Shown here: positions 26,088 to 35,700 of the stretch, in pieces
Numbering within the stretch: position 1 is the first letter of the stretch
Layout of the letters: the number at the start of each line of letters is the position of its first letter
Assembly: GCA_034422115.1 (NCBI GenBank)
Contig: DAOUJW010000022.1
Coordinates: 62,001 to 126,000, forward strand
Length of the DNA stretch: 64,000 bases
Source: DAOUJW01 sp034422115
Lineage (GTDB): Bacteria > Chloroflexota > Dehalococcoidia > Lucifugimonadales > UBA2985
Direction of reading: 5' to 3'
Made by a program: the position numbers and the translations under genes
The notes under the pieces: generated by a model
Seen by the model: the letters and a program-made list of their open reading frames with translations, nothing else
Database searches by the model: none
Told to the model about the DNA's origin: nothing

Positions 26088-26358
26088 GAATCTGATTCCG
26101 CCCCACCTGACCATGGAGCAGTGCCTGCTGCCGGAGGATTTCCCTCTGCGGCTCAGGCTGCTCAAGGAGAGCGCGGGGCTCACCTGGCAGGGACTGGCAT
26201 GGTGTCTGGGCGTGGATCCGAGGCAGGTGGAGAGGTGGCGGCGGGGAACGGCGCCATGCGGGGACGCGATGTTCATGCTGTTCCGGCTGGCGGCGCGTGT
26301 CCCAGGAGGCCTTCGACTCCTGCTGCCGGAGGACCTCCCCCAGCCAATTGAGAGGTAG
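26077..26358 (+). CDS. small HTH protein, paralogue A of three
   Basis: 93 residues with the shared pattern LPEDFPLRLRLLKESAGLTWQGLAWCLGVDPRQVERWRRGTAPCGD, then RLAARVPGGLRLLLPED. The GTG start is behind GGAGG and overlaps the preceding gene; an ATG at 26113 is an alternative. It resembles an HTH in which the recognition helix ends with W-R-x-G. Two further genes repeat this architecture. Confidence 0.7.
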   Translation: MPARNLIPPHLTMEQCLLPEDFPLRLRLLKESAGLTWQGLAWCLGVDPRQVERWRRGTAPCGDAMFMLFRLAARVPGGLRLLLPEDLPQPIER

Positions 26359-26407
26359 CGGCTTTTCTCGAACTACATAACGACAACTACAGGAAGGAGC
26401 CTATGGC

Positions 26408-26683
26408 ATGAATACCGAGATAGAAAAGAAGGACTGCGCTTTGGAGGAGTTTCCCCCAGGCTTCCCTGAGCGTCTGGAGAGCTTCCTGGAGCTGACTGGC
26501 ATGTCTTGGGGGGAGCTTGCGGCGTGTTTGGGAGTTCAGTACGAGAGGGTGATGTCGTGGCGGAAGGGAGCCGAGCCCAGGGGCTCCGCCCTGTCCGACC
26601 TGATGAGGCTGGCCAGGCGCGTTCCGGGTGGTATGGACGTGCTGTTTCCTGGTGTGACGGCAACGTTCGGCCTGGAGGATTAG
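26408..26683 (+). CDS. small HTH protein, paralogue B of three
   Basis: 91 residues with the same plan as its neighbours: FPPGFPERLESFLELTGMSWGELAACLGVQYERVMSWRKGAEPRGS followed by RLARRVPGGMDVLFPG. AAGGAG lies upstream. It starts 49 nt after paralogue A. Function is unknown beyond probable DNA binding. Confidence 0.7.
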   Translation: MNTEIEKKDCALEEFPPGFPERLESFLELTGMSWGELAACLGVQYERVMSWRKGAEPRGSALSDLMRLARRVPGGMDVLFPGVTATFGLED

Positions 26684-26687
26684 TCCC

Positions 26688-27005
26688 GTGGGACGTCAGC
26701 GTCGAGTGTACCGCCAAGTGAGGAACTCATTCCCGGAGGATTTCCCGGCGAGACTGGTGACATTCAAGGAGCGCTCGGGGCTCTCTTGGCGGTCCCTGGC
26801 TCACAAGCTGGGCGTGCAGCCTAAACTCCTCCGGGCATGGCGAAACGGCGTAGTGCCCGGTTCCACTCACCTGTTCCACCTCCTGGCGCTTGCCGACCGG
26901 ATGGGTTTGATGGACCTCCTGATGTCCCCTGAAGGAGACGCACACGAATTCGGGGAACGCGATGCGGCGGAAGGGATCACGGCTGACCAACTTCACCCCC
27001 GATAG
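26688..27005 (+). CDS. small HTH protein, paralogue C of three
   Basis: 105 residues, GTG start 4 nt after paralogue B stops. It repeats the pattern FPEDFPARLVTFKERSGLSWRSLAHKLGVQPKLLRAWRNGVVPGST, then LALADRMGLMDLLM, with an acidic tail. It is convergent with the transfer operon end at 27054. The three genes look like successive duplications of one HTH gene. Confidence 0.7.
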   Translation: MGRQRRVYRQVRNSFPEDFPARLVTFKERSGLSWRSLAHKLGVQPKLLRAWRNGVVPGSTHLFHLLALADRMGLMDLLMSPEGDAHEFGERDAAEGITADQLHPR

Positions 27006-27053
27006 GCCTCAAGCGTTTTCGTTGAGGTAGACGCGGGAGGCGCCCCCCGGTCC

Positions 27054-28712
27054 TTAGTGACCGTTGAACGGCGCCGCGGGCTCCCGCGCATCCACGTGCA
27101 GCCACGCGGGACCTAGCGGCCCTACCCGCTCAAGCAATCCCCTGTGGGAAACCCGCAGTGGTACATTTACACCGGACCGTTTCATCGCCTCTCTGGCGAC
27201 TCTCAGGAAGTGGACCTGAGGAATCTCCTCCTCGAATACGACCAGCACCAAAGGCGGGGAACCGTTATCATCGGTGGGCCGCTGGGAGGAGAAGTATCGA
27301 AGGTACGGCGCGATGCGGTCGGTCATGGTCACGGGACGAACTGCCCGGCGTTCCCATTCCAGGAAGAACGACGCTCTACGGCCGTGCCTCTTCAGAAGGC
27401 CGAATGCGTCGGGATTGATTGAGCGCACCACCTCGCCGTGACGGAAGTGTCGGGAGGCGCGCCGCGGGGGGTCCAGCTGCAGTACCTCCCAGACCAGAGC
27501 CTGGGCCTGGCTGTTAAGAGCCGCCAGGAACCAGTGCACCGCACTGGTATGCTCCAGGTTTCTCAGGAGCTGCCGGCTCCTGCGCCCTGAGACGTTCCGC
27601 CATGACAGTCCCAGTTCCCCGTTCTGAGTGGCTGAGCTCCACCTCCGCCTTGCCGCTCCAACGGAGGCGCGATCCCTCCGGGCTAGGAGCGCTATTCCTC
27701 GGTCCGTGAGGGCCAGCCGTCGCGCCCCATCCACATCAGGGTTGACGACAAGATCTAGCTTCAGCAGGCGAGACAGGATGCGGGCGAGCATCGATCTCTT
27801 CACAACCATCAAGGCTCCCAGGTGGGGAGTGCTGATCCAGGGCCAGTCGGAAACCAGTTCGAGGGCCCGCTTCTCGGCGGGTTTCAGGATCGCGGGGAGC
27901 AACCAGGCGGGTGCGTCCACATGAGCCGCGTGGACTTGGAGATCCTCCGGCGATGTCGCTCTGTTCATGGGCTCCTCCTCGACCGGTCCGTAACTGCTGC
28001 CCGCATAGGATAGCGCGTTGCGAAGGTCAAACAGCGCCGAGCTGGATGTGGTACACCAGATTGGAGAGTCGGGACCGTAGCGGGCGACTTTCCGTTCCAA
28101 GGCAACGAGGACCAGGGAGCGGGACCACGACAGAATCCTGCGGGCGTACCTGAGCCTGGCCTCGTCGGGGGCAACCACCAGAACGGCGGATGGCCGGTTC
28201 CCCTGCTTCAGTCGCCAAGCCCGCTTGGAGAAGGCCGTCCTGTCCGACGTGGGACCCTGCCTGACCACAGCGACCGTCCTGCCGTCCCGAAGGGTGATGA
28301 CGGCGTCCATCGGCTTCGCTCTGAACCACCGGAACCGTATGGGATGCTCGACGTTGGAGACTGCCGAGGCCACCCGGTAGATTACAGCCAAGGCATCCAG
28401 CCGCTCCATTAGGATTCGTCTCCACTGGGAGGATACGGGGTGGGAGTGAAGGAGGGAGTCAACGGTGGATTCCGAATACTGGGCAAGATGTGCTATGCCA
28501 CCGGAGGTCAGGTAGTATCGCCTAGTCGTAGGGAAGAGGTCGGAGGCGTGATGCAAGAAGCCCACTAACCCATCGGCCTCCAACTTCTCGACTGCGGGAT
28601 ATACGGCTCCCCTGGACCAACCGGAGATGTAGACCATCTCCAGCCGGTCTAGAAAGGGCATTTCGGAGAGGAGCTTCAGCAGCTCCGCCCTGCACCTCGC
28701 GGGGGACCTCAC
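27054..28712 (-). CDS. replication-relaxation-type DNA-binding protein
   Basis: 552 residues, apparently with two winged-helix segments (around residues 5-60, LLKLLSEMPFLDRLEMVYISGWSRGAVYPAVEKLEADGLV; and around 280-350) and two alpha/beta parts. The C-terminal part, RHFRHGEVVRSINPDAFGLLKRHGRRASFFLEWERRA onward, resembles the Replic_Relax family of plasmids and integrative elements, implicated in replication or DNA relaxation for mobilisation. It starts by a 4-nt overlap at the end of the transfer ATPase gene. No canonical relaxase is found nearby, so it might supply that function or assist it; this is inference. Confidence 0.65.
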   Translation of the reverse strand: MRSPARCRAELLKLLSEMPFLDRLEMVYISGWSRGAVYPAVEKLEADGLVGFLHHASDLFPTTRRYYLTSGGIAHLAQYSESTVDSLLHSHPVSSQWRRILMERLDALAVIYRVASAVSNVEHPIRFRWFRAKPMDAVITLRDGRTVAVVRQGPTSDRTAFSKRAWRLKQGNRPSAVLVVAPDEARLRYARRILSWSRSLVLVALERKVARYGPDSPIWCTTSSSALFDLRNALSYAGSSYGPVEEEPMNRATSPEDLQVHAAHVDAPAWLLPAILKPAEKRALELVSDWPWISTPHLGALMVVKRSMLARILSRLLKLDLVVNPDVDGARRLALTDRGIALLARRDRASVGAARRRWSSATQNGELGLSWRNVSGRRSRQLLRNLEHTSAVHWFLAALNSQAQALVWEVLQLDPPRRASRHFRHGEVVRSINPDAFGLLKRHGRRASFFLEWERRAVRPVTMTDRIAPYLRYFSSQRPTDDNGSPPLVLVVFEEEIPQVHFLRVAREAMKRSGVNVPLRVSHRGLLERVGPLGPAWLHVDAREPAAPFNGH

Positions 28713-31351
28713 GACTGCTTCTCCTCGCTGGTTGTCCCCTCCGTAGCAGCTGCCTCCCGGCTCTGGTCCTGATGTGCGCTGTCGCCGCCCTCGGACGAGT
28801 TGTGTTTGGTGCGTTGCCTGCGCCTATCGGAGTCGTCGGCGTTCCCGCCCTTCGGGGTCTTGGGAGCCTTGTCTTCGTTCTTCTCGCTCTCGGCCCTCCT
28901 ACGGAATTCTGCCACCTTCTCGAACCCCTCCGCCTGCTGGCTCCTTATCTCGTCGGCTCCCAGGACGTAGGACGACGTGCCCGCACGGATGTGGTCCGCC
29001 ATGTCGGGGTCTCCCTCCTCGGGCTTCCTCACCTCCATGGAGAACGCCGGCAATCGCTCCGTGCCAACGGTAGCCCGGACGTAGCAGTGGTGCACGGGGA
29101 GGGACGTGATGTCGTCCTCGGTCACTCGGTCCTTGCCCAGTTCCCACACCAGATGACGGGCGTCGGACCCGGAAACCTGGAATACGGCTAGACAACTGAC
29201 GTTGGCCAGAATGGTGTCCCGCATGGTGCGGGACAGGTCCTCCAGCTTCGCCAGGCTCTGGGTGGCCAGAATGAAGGACGCCCCAAATTTACCCAGCTCG
29301 CTGAGCATCGACTCGTAGTCTACGCCGGGCATGGACTGCATCTCGTCCACCACCACAAGGGCGCCCCTCCTCTGCTGAGGGAGCATGCCACCCTGCTCTC
29401 TAATCACCGAGTCCACCAGGTTTAGCAGGGAGGAACCCACCAGGGCCGCCACGTCTCTGCCGACCACCCCCTGCGCGGTTGACACCATCAGGATGCCGCC
29501 GTCCAGGATGGTTGCCCTAAGATCGATGGTGGAGCGGGGCTGTCCCAGGATGGCCCTAGCCCGCTTGGATGATGCGTAGTAGGAGAGCCGGGTCTGCACC
29601 GGGGCCAGGGCCTCTGCCCTGTAGTCCTGGCGCCAGCCGCCGAAGTCCCTGGCCCACCACTCTAGCAGGTAGGGATCGCTCACCTTCTTCAGAACGGTGT
29701 TGCGGAAGGGGTCGTTGGAGAGCAGAGGGAGTGCGTCCAAGATGGTGAACTGCTCGTGCTCGTCCGTGGTCGGGTGCGCGTTGGCCTCGTGGAGGGTCTT
29801 GATGGCCTGCTCCAGAATGGACTGCATCCTGGGACCCCACTGGTCCCACAGCCCCTTGGCCACACGCACCACGGAGTCCGCGGTGCGGTCCCGGTCTGCG
29901 AAGATTCGGGTGTCCAGCAGATTGATGCCAGGGGAGTGAGCCTCGTCGGAGAGGTCTATGAGTCGGACCCTCTTCGCCAGGGACAAGGGCACATGCTCGA
30001 GCAGCCCGCCCACCAGATCGGCGTGGGGGTCGACGACCACGATGGCGTCCCCGTCCCTGCCCGCCGCCTTCTCCTTCATCTTGTGGGCGACGATGTGGTG
30101 CATCAGGGTGGACTTGCCCATGCGCGTTCGGGCCACGTACAGGTGGTGGCGGCGGAGCAGGTCGTCAGGGAAGCTGATGGGCTTGGGCCTGCCCGCTGTG
30201 GTGTCGCCCACGACGGCTCCGTCCCGGACACCCTTGGCCGACGGCATGAGCACCCTCGCCCCGGAGCGTTCCACGAGGGGCGTGTCTTCCCTGGCTCCGG
30301 GTGGGTGCCACAGCGATGCGACCTCCCTCACCCCCAGGACACTTCGCCTGCCGAAGAGTCCCGCTCGTGACGGGTGCATCTTCGGGGGGTTGGGGACCAC
30401 CCTCCGCACCCCGCTCACCTCAAAGCTCGCCCCCGCCGGGTGGTCGTAGTGCCGGTAGGCCGTCGCGACGGGGGCCAGTAGCTGCTCCGCCCGATCCCCG
30501 GCAGCCTTCAGGTCGACCCCGGGAAGTATGGCGGTGACCTGTACCTCGGCGTCAAAGGCGATGCGGGAGACCTTCTCCCTAATCAGCAGGGGATCGTAGA
30601 CCCGGGAGCGGGCCTTCTTCCAGCGCCACCAGCCCCACGCAGCCAAGACCAGTCCGGCAAACGCGCCCGCGCCCAGCAGACCGGCCTTCCACGCCTCCCC
30701 CGCCTGCACCCAGAGGTATCCCCTCAATGCGGCCAGTGCGCCCAGACCCAGCGCGGCCATGGTAATGCCGTCAACCTGCAGGGGCCTTGTCTGGTACGTG
30801 TATGAGGGGTCCCTCGGCTCGGTCGCGGGCCGCATGTGGGCCCTGACCATGTGGGGCTGGGACCAGTCAGGTCCGAGGGAGCGCAGCAGCAACCGGGTAA
30901 CTATGCGCTCTCCGTACTTCAGGTTGGAGAGGGCCCCCAGCAGCGCGATGAGGGGGTCGGATCCGGGGTCCAGCAGGTCGTCGTCCCTGAACGCCCTCAA
31001 AGGCACGTACTCCGGGCCTCCCGCCCGCAGGGACATGCTCCATGCAACCTCGTTCTCAGCAATAAGGAGTGGGTCGTCCATTGGGTGAATCTCGCTGACG
31101 CGGGCCTGGGGATAGTGGGCCGAGATCTGTCCTCGTACCACCTCCCCGTCCAGGCACCGGGCCAGCAGGGTCACTCCCTCGGAATCGCCCGCCAGTTCCA
31201 GGGAGAAGGGCTCCGGGACGGCTATGGACTGCAACATGTTCTCCACGCCCAGCATGGTGCGTTCACCCGTCCTCGGTGGAGTTACCGATAGCAGCGTGGG
31301 GGGCTTGGTCTTGGTTTCTCCAAAGATTATGTTTGCGAGTTTCGATCTCAT
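28709..31351 (-). CDS. VirD4/TraG-like type IV secretion coupling ATPase
   Basis: 880 residues. A soluble N-terminal ~190 residues is followed by two hydrophobic segments (IAALGLGALAALRGYLWV and LLGAGAFAGLVLAAWGWW in pattern). The motor domain has Walker A ARTRMGKSTL, Walker B GALVVVDEMQSM, and the arginine-finger region ILATQSLAKLEDLSRTMRDTI. The C-terminal ~80 residues are charged and low-complexity. Coupling proteins deliver the relaxosome to the transfer channel. The start is ATG 31351 behind AAGGAGC; an in-frame extension of 173 codons upstream is antisense-like and rejected. Confidence 0.85.
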   Translation of the reverse strand: MRSKLANIIFGETKTKPPTLLSVTPPRTGERTMLGVENMLQSIAVPEPFSLELAGDSEGVTLLARCLDGEVVRGQISAHYPQARVSEIHPMDDPLLIAENEVAWSMSLRAGGPEYVPLRAFRDDDLLDPGSDPLIALLGALSNLKYGERIVTRLLLRSLGPDWSQPHMVRAHMRPATEPRDPSYTYQTRPLQVDGITMAALGLGALAALRGYLWVQAGEAWKAGLLGAGAFAGLVLAAWGWWRWKKARSRVYDPLLIREKVSRIAFDAEVQVTAILPGVDLKAAGDRAEQLLAPVATAYRHYDHPAGASFEVSGVRRVVPNPPKMHPSRAGLFGRRSVLGVREVASLWHPPGAREDTPLVERSGARVLMPSAKGVRDGAVVGDTTAGRPKPISFPDDLLRRHHLYVARTRMGKSTLMHHIVAHKMKEKAAGRDGDAIVVVDPHADLVGGLLEHVPLSLAKRVRLIDLSDEAHSPGINLLDTRIFADRDRTADSVVRVAKGLWDQWGPRMQSILEQAIKTLHEANAHPTTDEHEQFTILDALPLLSNDPFRNTVLKKVSDPYLLEWWARDFGGWRQDYRAEALAPVQTRLSYYASSKRARAILGQPRSTIDLRATILDGGILMVSTAQGVVGRDVAALVGSSLLNLVDSVIREQGGMLPQQRRGALVVVDEMQSMPGVDYESMLSELGKFGASFILATQSLAKLEDLSRTMRDTILANVSCLAVFQVSGSDARHLVWELGKDRVTEDDITSLPVHHCYVRATVGTERLPAFSMEVRKPEEGDPDMADHIRAGTSSYVLGADEIRSQQAEGFEKVAEFRRRAESEKNEDKAPKTPKGGNADDSDRRRQRTKHNSSEGGDSAHQDQSREAAATEGTTSEEKQS

Positions 31352-31407
31352 GGGTTTGCTCCTTGCCAAAAACCTGATTGAGTAGATTATTAGGGTCGAC
31401 AGAGATT

Positions 31408-33648
31408 TCAGTTTTGCCCGCTGTGTGTCCCGGGTTTCCACTCGATGATCTCCGTCTCCTCGGTGGTGGCCTCGATCCGGACCGGGAACCTTCCTCCCCT
31501 GGCCAGCAGTAGCCCGTCGCCCCTGGAGCAGGAGAGGAGCCATCGCTGCAGGTCCGGCGGCAGGTCGAAGGCCTCGCCCACCGTGGAGATGGCCGCAGCG
31601 TCCTGCTGGAGGAGCAGCTTGAAGGCCGCGTTCTGGAGCAGCGCCCTGCCGGAGTGTCCTGTTATGGTCCTGGAGGAGTCCTCGCTCAGGAGGTCCTGGA
31701 CGTCCTGGGTGATGAACTGAAGCCCCAGGCGGTGCTTCCTGGCCCGCTTCGCCATGCTCACCATGAAGGCGGCCCCCTCCGGGTGCTGCATGATGCTCCA
31801 CACCTCGTCCACCACCAGCAGCCTCGGCCTGGGGTCCCTTGCAGCCGCCGCCCACACGGTCTCGGTGCACACCATAGCCGCGGCGGGACGCAGCTCCGGC
31901 TCCAGAAGCCTCAGGTCGAATACGGTGACCAGGGCCTCGTTGGACAACAAGTCGTCCCCCTCGTCGGATAGGATGTGCCTGAGGCTGCCCGTGGCGAAGG
32001 GACGAAGCAGCCTTGAGAGGTCCTCGTCACCGCCCTCTTGCAGGTGGCTGAAGAATTCTCCGAAACCGGTCCTCTCTCTGGTCTCCGAGTAGAAGGCTGC
32101 CAGGGCGTGGTCCAGGGACGCCCGCTTCTGCGCTCCCAGGCTCTCACCCACCATCACCTCAATCAGCCTGCGCAGGCTGCCTATTCGCTGCAGCACCTCC
32201 TCTCCGTCCCGCCGGTCGATGACGAAGGGGTTCATCCCCTGCCCCGGGACACCCGGAGACAGCACCCTGCCCCCTGCGGCCCTGGCCATGTCGGCGTACT
32301 CCCCCTCAGGATCTATCACGTAGGCCCTCACACCGCGGCAGACCCCCCTGAGCACTCCCAGTTTCGTGGCGAAGGATTTGCCCGACCCGGACCTCGCGAG
32401 GACGGCGGTGTTGGCGTTGAGGTGCGTCCCGTCCCAGGGGTCGTACACCACTGGGGAGCAGGCCCGCAGGTCTATTCCGTATAGAGTTCCGCTTCGGGTG
32501 TCCAGGTCAGGTGGAGAGAAGGGGAACAGCCTGGCAAGGCTGGAGGTGTCCAGGGTCCGCCAGGTTCCAAGTACGTTGAGGGCCAGGGGTAGGGTGGAGA
32601 GCAGTCCCTCCCTCTGCCGGAAGGATAGGGTGTCCAGCTTGCCCAGGGTGGCGGCGAAGTGGCCCCTGGCCCTGCGGGTCATTTCGTCCAGGGTTCTATT
32701 GTCCCTGGCGTGGAGCGTGATGGACAGGGAGGAGTGAAAGAGCCTCTCCCTTCCCCTCTGCACCTCGTCCCTGAGCCTTGAGACGTCCTCCAGGGCTATC
32801 TCCGCCTCCGGGGACATGGTGCGTCCCCTGTGAAGGGACAGGGACTGGGCGGACTCGAAGCGCACCTTCTGCCACTCGAGGGTGCGGGAGGCCTGCTCCG
32901 CGGGAATCGGTCCCAGGTGGAGGGAGACGTCCATAGGCGCGCCCGCCGCCATGAGGCGCTGGAGGAAGCCGGGGGCCAGGGACCTGGGCCACTTTCCCAG
33001 GTGCAGGGACCGGGTCAGGTGTCCCCCGATCCTCACGTCCCTACGGTTGACCTCCGCCTCCACACGGTCCTCTCCCTCGATCTCCATTGGGGATCCTCCC
33101 AGGGTGGAGGCCGTGACGAACATTCGGAGTTGTCGACCCGCGAGGGGGTGGACGGAGAGTCCTGCCCTGGCCAGCAGTCCGCACAGGTCCTCGGCCTTCT
33201 CGTGGTCGCAGACGGCGTAGAAGCGCCGGTCAAGGACGCCGTCCCTGGATTCCATCTCCGCGAGCAGCCTCCTTAGGGACTCCGAGGCCTCCCTGGTCTG
33301 CGGGGGCAGACCTCCGGGCTCGTTTTCCCTCAGGGTCTCGGCCAACCGTCCCAGTACGGGAGGGTGCTGGCGCACCAGCAGCTGGACCGGGAAGTCCAGG
33401 GCGTTGAGGGCTCCGGCGAAGGCCCCTATCTTGGGTTCGTCGAGCTCCAGTCCCATGAGCTCGCATACGGATAGTTTCACCCCGTCCAGTCTCACTGGGC
33501 CGTCCTCCTCAAGGTGGGAGAGAACGAAGAGTTGGGGAAGGGGAAGCGGAGGCCTGGATTCCGGCGGGCCCGGGTTCTCCAGGGTCTTCCTCCCTCCTCG
33601 GAGGGGGGACGGGAGTCTGAGTCTGCTGATTTGAGGCAGTTTCTTCAA
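31408..33648 (-). CDS. VirB4-type conjugative transfer ATPase
   Basis: 746 residues. The N-terminal half is the TraC/VirB4 accessory domain (LDFPVQLLVRQHPP, RLLAEMESRDGVLDRRFYAV). The C-terminal half has Walker A LARSGSGKSFAT, then YVIDPEGEYADMARAAGG, Walker B RLLVVDEVWSIMQHPEGAAF, and GLQFITQDVQDLL. VirB4 proteins power pilus and channel assembly at the inner membrane. The TTG start is preceded by AGGAGG. It sits between the PrgI-like/pilin-like genes and the coupling ATPase. Confidence 0.92.
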   Translation of the reverse strand: MKKLPQISRLRLPSPLRGGRKTLENPGPPESRPPLPLPQLFVLSHLEEDGPVRLDGVKLSVCELMGLELDEPKIGAFAGALNALDFPVQLLVRQHPPVLGRLAETLRENEPGGLPPQTREASESLRRLLAEMESRDGVLDRRFYAVCDHEKAEDLCGLLARAGLSVHPLAGRQLRMFVTASTLGGSPMEIEGEDRVEAEVNRRDVRIGGHLTRSLHLGKWPRSLAPGFLQRLMAAGAPMDVSLHLGPIPAEQASRTLEWQKVRFESAQSLSLHRGRTMSPEAEIALEDVSRLRDEVQRGRERLFHSSLSITLHARDNRTLDEMTRRARGHFAATLGKLDTLSFRQREGLLSTLPLALNVLGTWRTLDTSSLARLFPFSPPDLDTRSGTLYGIDLRACSPVVYDPWDGTHLNANTAVLARSGSGKSFATKLGVLRGVCRGVRAYVIDPEGEYADMARAAGGRVLSPGVPGQGMNPFVIDRRDGEEVLQRIGSLRRLIEVMVGESLGAQKRASLDHALAAFYSETRERTGFGEFFSHLQEGGDEDLSRLLRPFATGSLRHILSDEGDDLLSNEALVTVFDLRLLEPELRPAAAMVCTETVWAAAARDPRPRLLVVDEVWSIMQHPEGAAFMVSMAKRARKHRLGLQFITQDVQDLLSEDSSRTITGHSGRALLQNAAFKLLLQQDAAAISTVGEAFDLPPDLQRWLLSCSRGDGLLLARGGRFPVRIEATTEETEIIEWKPGTHSGQN

Positions 33649-33675
33649 TTCTGCAACCTCCTTTCCGGTGTGGGA

Positions 33676-33996
33676 TCAGGGAATGGGTACGATGCCGCTC
33701 AGGAGCGCCAGGGCCGCTATCTTGGCCGACAGGATTAGAACGAGGCCAAGCACGGCTCCCAGGACGGCGGTCCTGGCCCTGCCTCCTCCCCGCTCCTCGC
33801 TTCCCTCGGCCATGAGGACGAAGCCCGCCCACACTATGGCGAAGAGACACATCCCCGCGGCGGCGTATGCCATAGCCGTGAGCGCCCCGTCAAATGCCTC
33901 CAGCATTGCCGTCTCCTCTGGCGTGGCGCCGAGGAGAGCCAGGGCGGCGCTGAAGAGGAGGATGGCCGCGGCGAAGTCTTTCACCACGGCCTCCAC
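33676..33996 (-). CDS. small three-span membrane protein of the transfer operon
   Basis: 106 residues with three hydrophobic stretches (AILLFSAALALLGA, TAMAYAAAGMCLFAIVWAGFVLMA and AVLGAVLGLVLILSAKIAALALL in pattern) and a charged loop with EERGGGRAR between the last two. By position and plan it could be a VirB2/TrbC-type pilin or an accessory channel protein. It overlaps the end of the preceding PrgI-fusion gene by 16 nt and is followed by virB4. Confidence 0.6.
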   Translation of the reverse strand: MEAVVKDFAAAILLFSAALALLGATPEETAMLEAFDGALTAMAYAAAGMCLFAIVWAGFVLMAEGSEERGGGRARTAVLGAVLGLVLILSAKIAALALLSGIVPIP

Positions 33997-35666
33997 CCGA
34001 TGAAGCCTAGGACGTAACCCAGGAGGTCGGATGCCTCGTCGTCGGTCAGAGGGGTCTGCTCCGCGGGGTCCGGCTCCTCCTCCTGCTCCGGCAGCTCCAG
34101 GGTCTCGAATGGGTCGTCGGAGCCTATGCTCAGAGCCATTGGCAGGGTCTCGATCCGGCCCCTCGCCTGCGGGTTCCGCTCCTCAACCTCAGCGCTGATG
34201 TGCTCCGGGTGAACTATGGTCAGAACCACGTCCTGCTGGACGGTCTCGGCGGGTATGGAGAGGTATGCCGATACCTTGCGGCTGGTAGTCGTGCCGTCGT
34301 CATGGGTCACCGTGACCCACTCGCTGACCCATCGACCGGTTCCGGTACGCTCCATGCTCACCGTCTGTATGCGTCGCTCGGTCCTCTCAGGGTGGTGGGT
34401 GAGGCGCACCAGGGGCGGTACCTCCACCTTGAGTGCCGCATGCACCTGGGTCTCCAGGTCAAGGAAGTGAACGCCTCCGTCCTGCGACACAGGCACGCTG
34501 AACCTGGTCTCGCCGTCCGGCGCGAAGTTGGAGCTGGTCGAGATTCTGCCCGCTGTGACAGTGACTCTGCCGGAGATTGCAATCACCGTGGCCTCCATGA
34601 AGGCCGTCTCGGTGACGCTCTCGTGCCCTGTCACCGTCTGCAGACCCATCTTCTCCTCCAGCTCAGACACGCACTCTGATTCCAACGTGCCTTCCACCAC
34701 TCCGGCCCTCCATCCCAGGGATGTTACCCGGAGGTCACACACATCCCCCTCCACTGATGGAAGCGGATACGGCAGACGGTCCTTTTCGAAGGACAGCGCG
34801 CCGGCTTGTCCCAGTCCGTCCTCCCACGAGAACGTGAGGGAGGGAGAGTAGCCCGATAGCGGGAGGTCGTAGACTACGCTCTCACCCTGTTCCAGGCGGG
34901 AGAAGCCGAAGAAGAGCATCTGAAGTCCCTGCACGCCGCCGTCGGACCTGACCCATAGATCCAGGTCTGCGGCAGCGGTTAGGGTCACCCTAGCCGAGTC
35001 TCCCGATACGTGTAGCTCCTCGACGAACAGTCTCCTCCCCGGGACCTGCTCCGGGGGCCTGTAGTCGATCTCGTCCAGCCAGTCCTCCTCGGCCAGCACC
35101 GTTCCGGGCGTGAGGAGGAGCGCCAATATGGCCGCGAGCCCCAGGGCCATGCGCCACTGCCTCCTTCGTTTCTTCGCCTCTCTTCCACCCTTGTCCTTCG
35201 GCCCCTTCTTCCGGTTCCCGAACCACCTGTGGGGACGGAACGGAATGCGCCCAATCTTCCGCTCCTCCTTACCCTTCCTTCTTCGCAGTCTGCGCAGCGC
35301 CCTCCTGCCTATCCTGGCCGCGATCTTCAGTTGCCGGGACTCCCTCTGCGGCAGGGCGGGTGCCTCGCCGCGAAGCAGGTCCGCTACTGTCCCTGAGTAG
35401 CGCCGGGGGGCCAGGCCAAACCTCAGCAGGTCGGCCAGCACCGCAGGAAGCCCCCGGCCCCCGATCCTTCCTACGGTGGAGGCGATGCCGAGGACCCCGA
35501 TGGCGACCGCCAGCACAACCCGCAGCTCGGAGGGCCCCGGGGCGTAGCGGTATGCGCCGTATGCCAGGGCGCACACCGCTGTCACGGCCACTATCTGGGG
35601 AAATGTGAACCACAGCAGCACCCGGTCCTCGGCCTGCAGGTGTGTCGGCACTTCGTGCTCTCTCAT
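33981..35666 (-). CDS. PrgI/VirB3-like membrane protein fused to a surface beta-domain
   Basis: 561 residues. The first ~95 match PrgI-type T4SS proteins: EVPTHLQAEDRVLLWFTFPQIVAVTAVCALAYGAYRY and a second span. A very basic segment (RRRKGKEERKIG and GREAKKRRRQWR) follows, then a second hydrophobic signal (ALGLAAILALLLTPGTVLA), then ~370 residues of beta-rich, Val/Thr-rich sequence and an acidic tail. An internal ATG at 35150 has AGGAGG upstream and would make a separate signal-peptide protein. The protein could be processed or expressed as two forms; the second part is likely surface-exposed. Confidence 0.65.
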   Translation of the reverse strand: MREHEVPTHLQAEDRVLLWFTFPQIVAVTAVCALAYGAYRYAPGPSELRVVLAVAIGVLGIASTVGRIGGRGLPAVLADLLRFGLAPRRYSGTVADLLRGEAPALPQRESRQLKIAARIGRRALRRLRRRKGKEERKIGRIPFRPHRWFGNRKKGPKDKGGREAKKRRRQWRMALGLAAILALLLTPGTVLAEEDWLDEIDYRPPEQVPGRRLFVEELHVSGDSARVTLTAAADLDLWVRSDGGVQGLQMLFFGFSRLEQGESVVYDLPLSGYSPSLTFSWEDGLGQAGALSFEKDRLPYPLPSVEGDVCDLRVTSLGWRAGVVEGTLESECVSELEEKMGLQTVTGHESVTETAFMEATVIAISGRVTVTAGRISTSSNFAPDGETRFSVPVSQDGGVHFLDLETQVHAALKVEVPPLVRLTHHPERTERRIQTVSMERTGTGRWVSEWVTVTHDDGTTTSRKVSAYLSIPAETVQQDVVLTIVHPEHISAEVEERNPQARGRIETLPMALSIGSDDPFETLELPEQEEEPDPAEQTPLTDDEASDLLGYVLGFIGWRPW

Positions 35667-35700
35667 AACGCTTTCCTCCTTCTATCTTGCTCCGTACTGC

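Noticed and set aside
31352..31870. 173-codon in-frame N-terminal extension of the coupling ATPase
   Set aside because: A strong ribosome site precedes ATG 31351 and the extension is Gly/Arg-rich antisense of VirB4.
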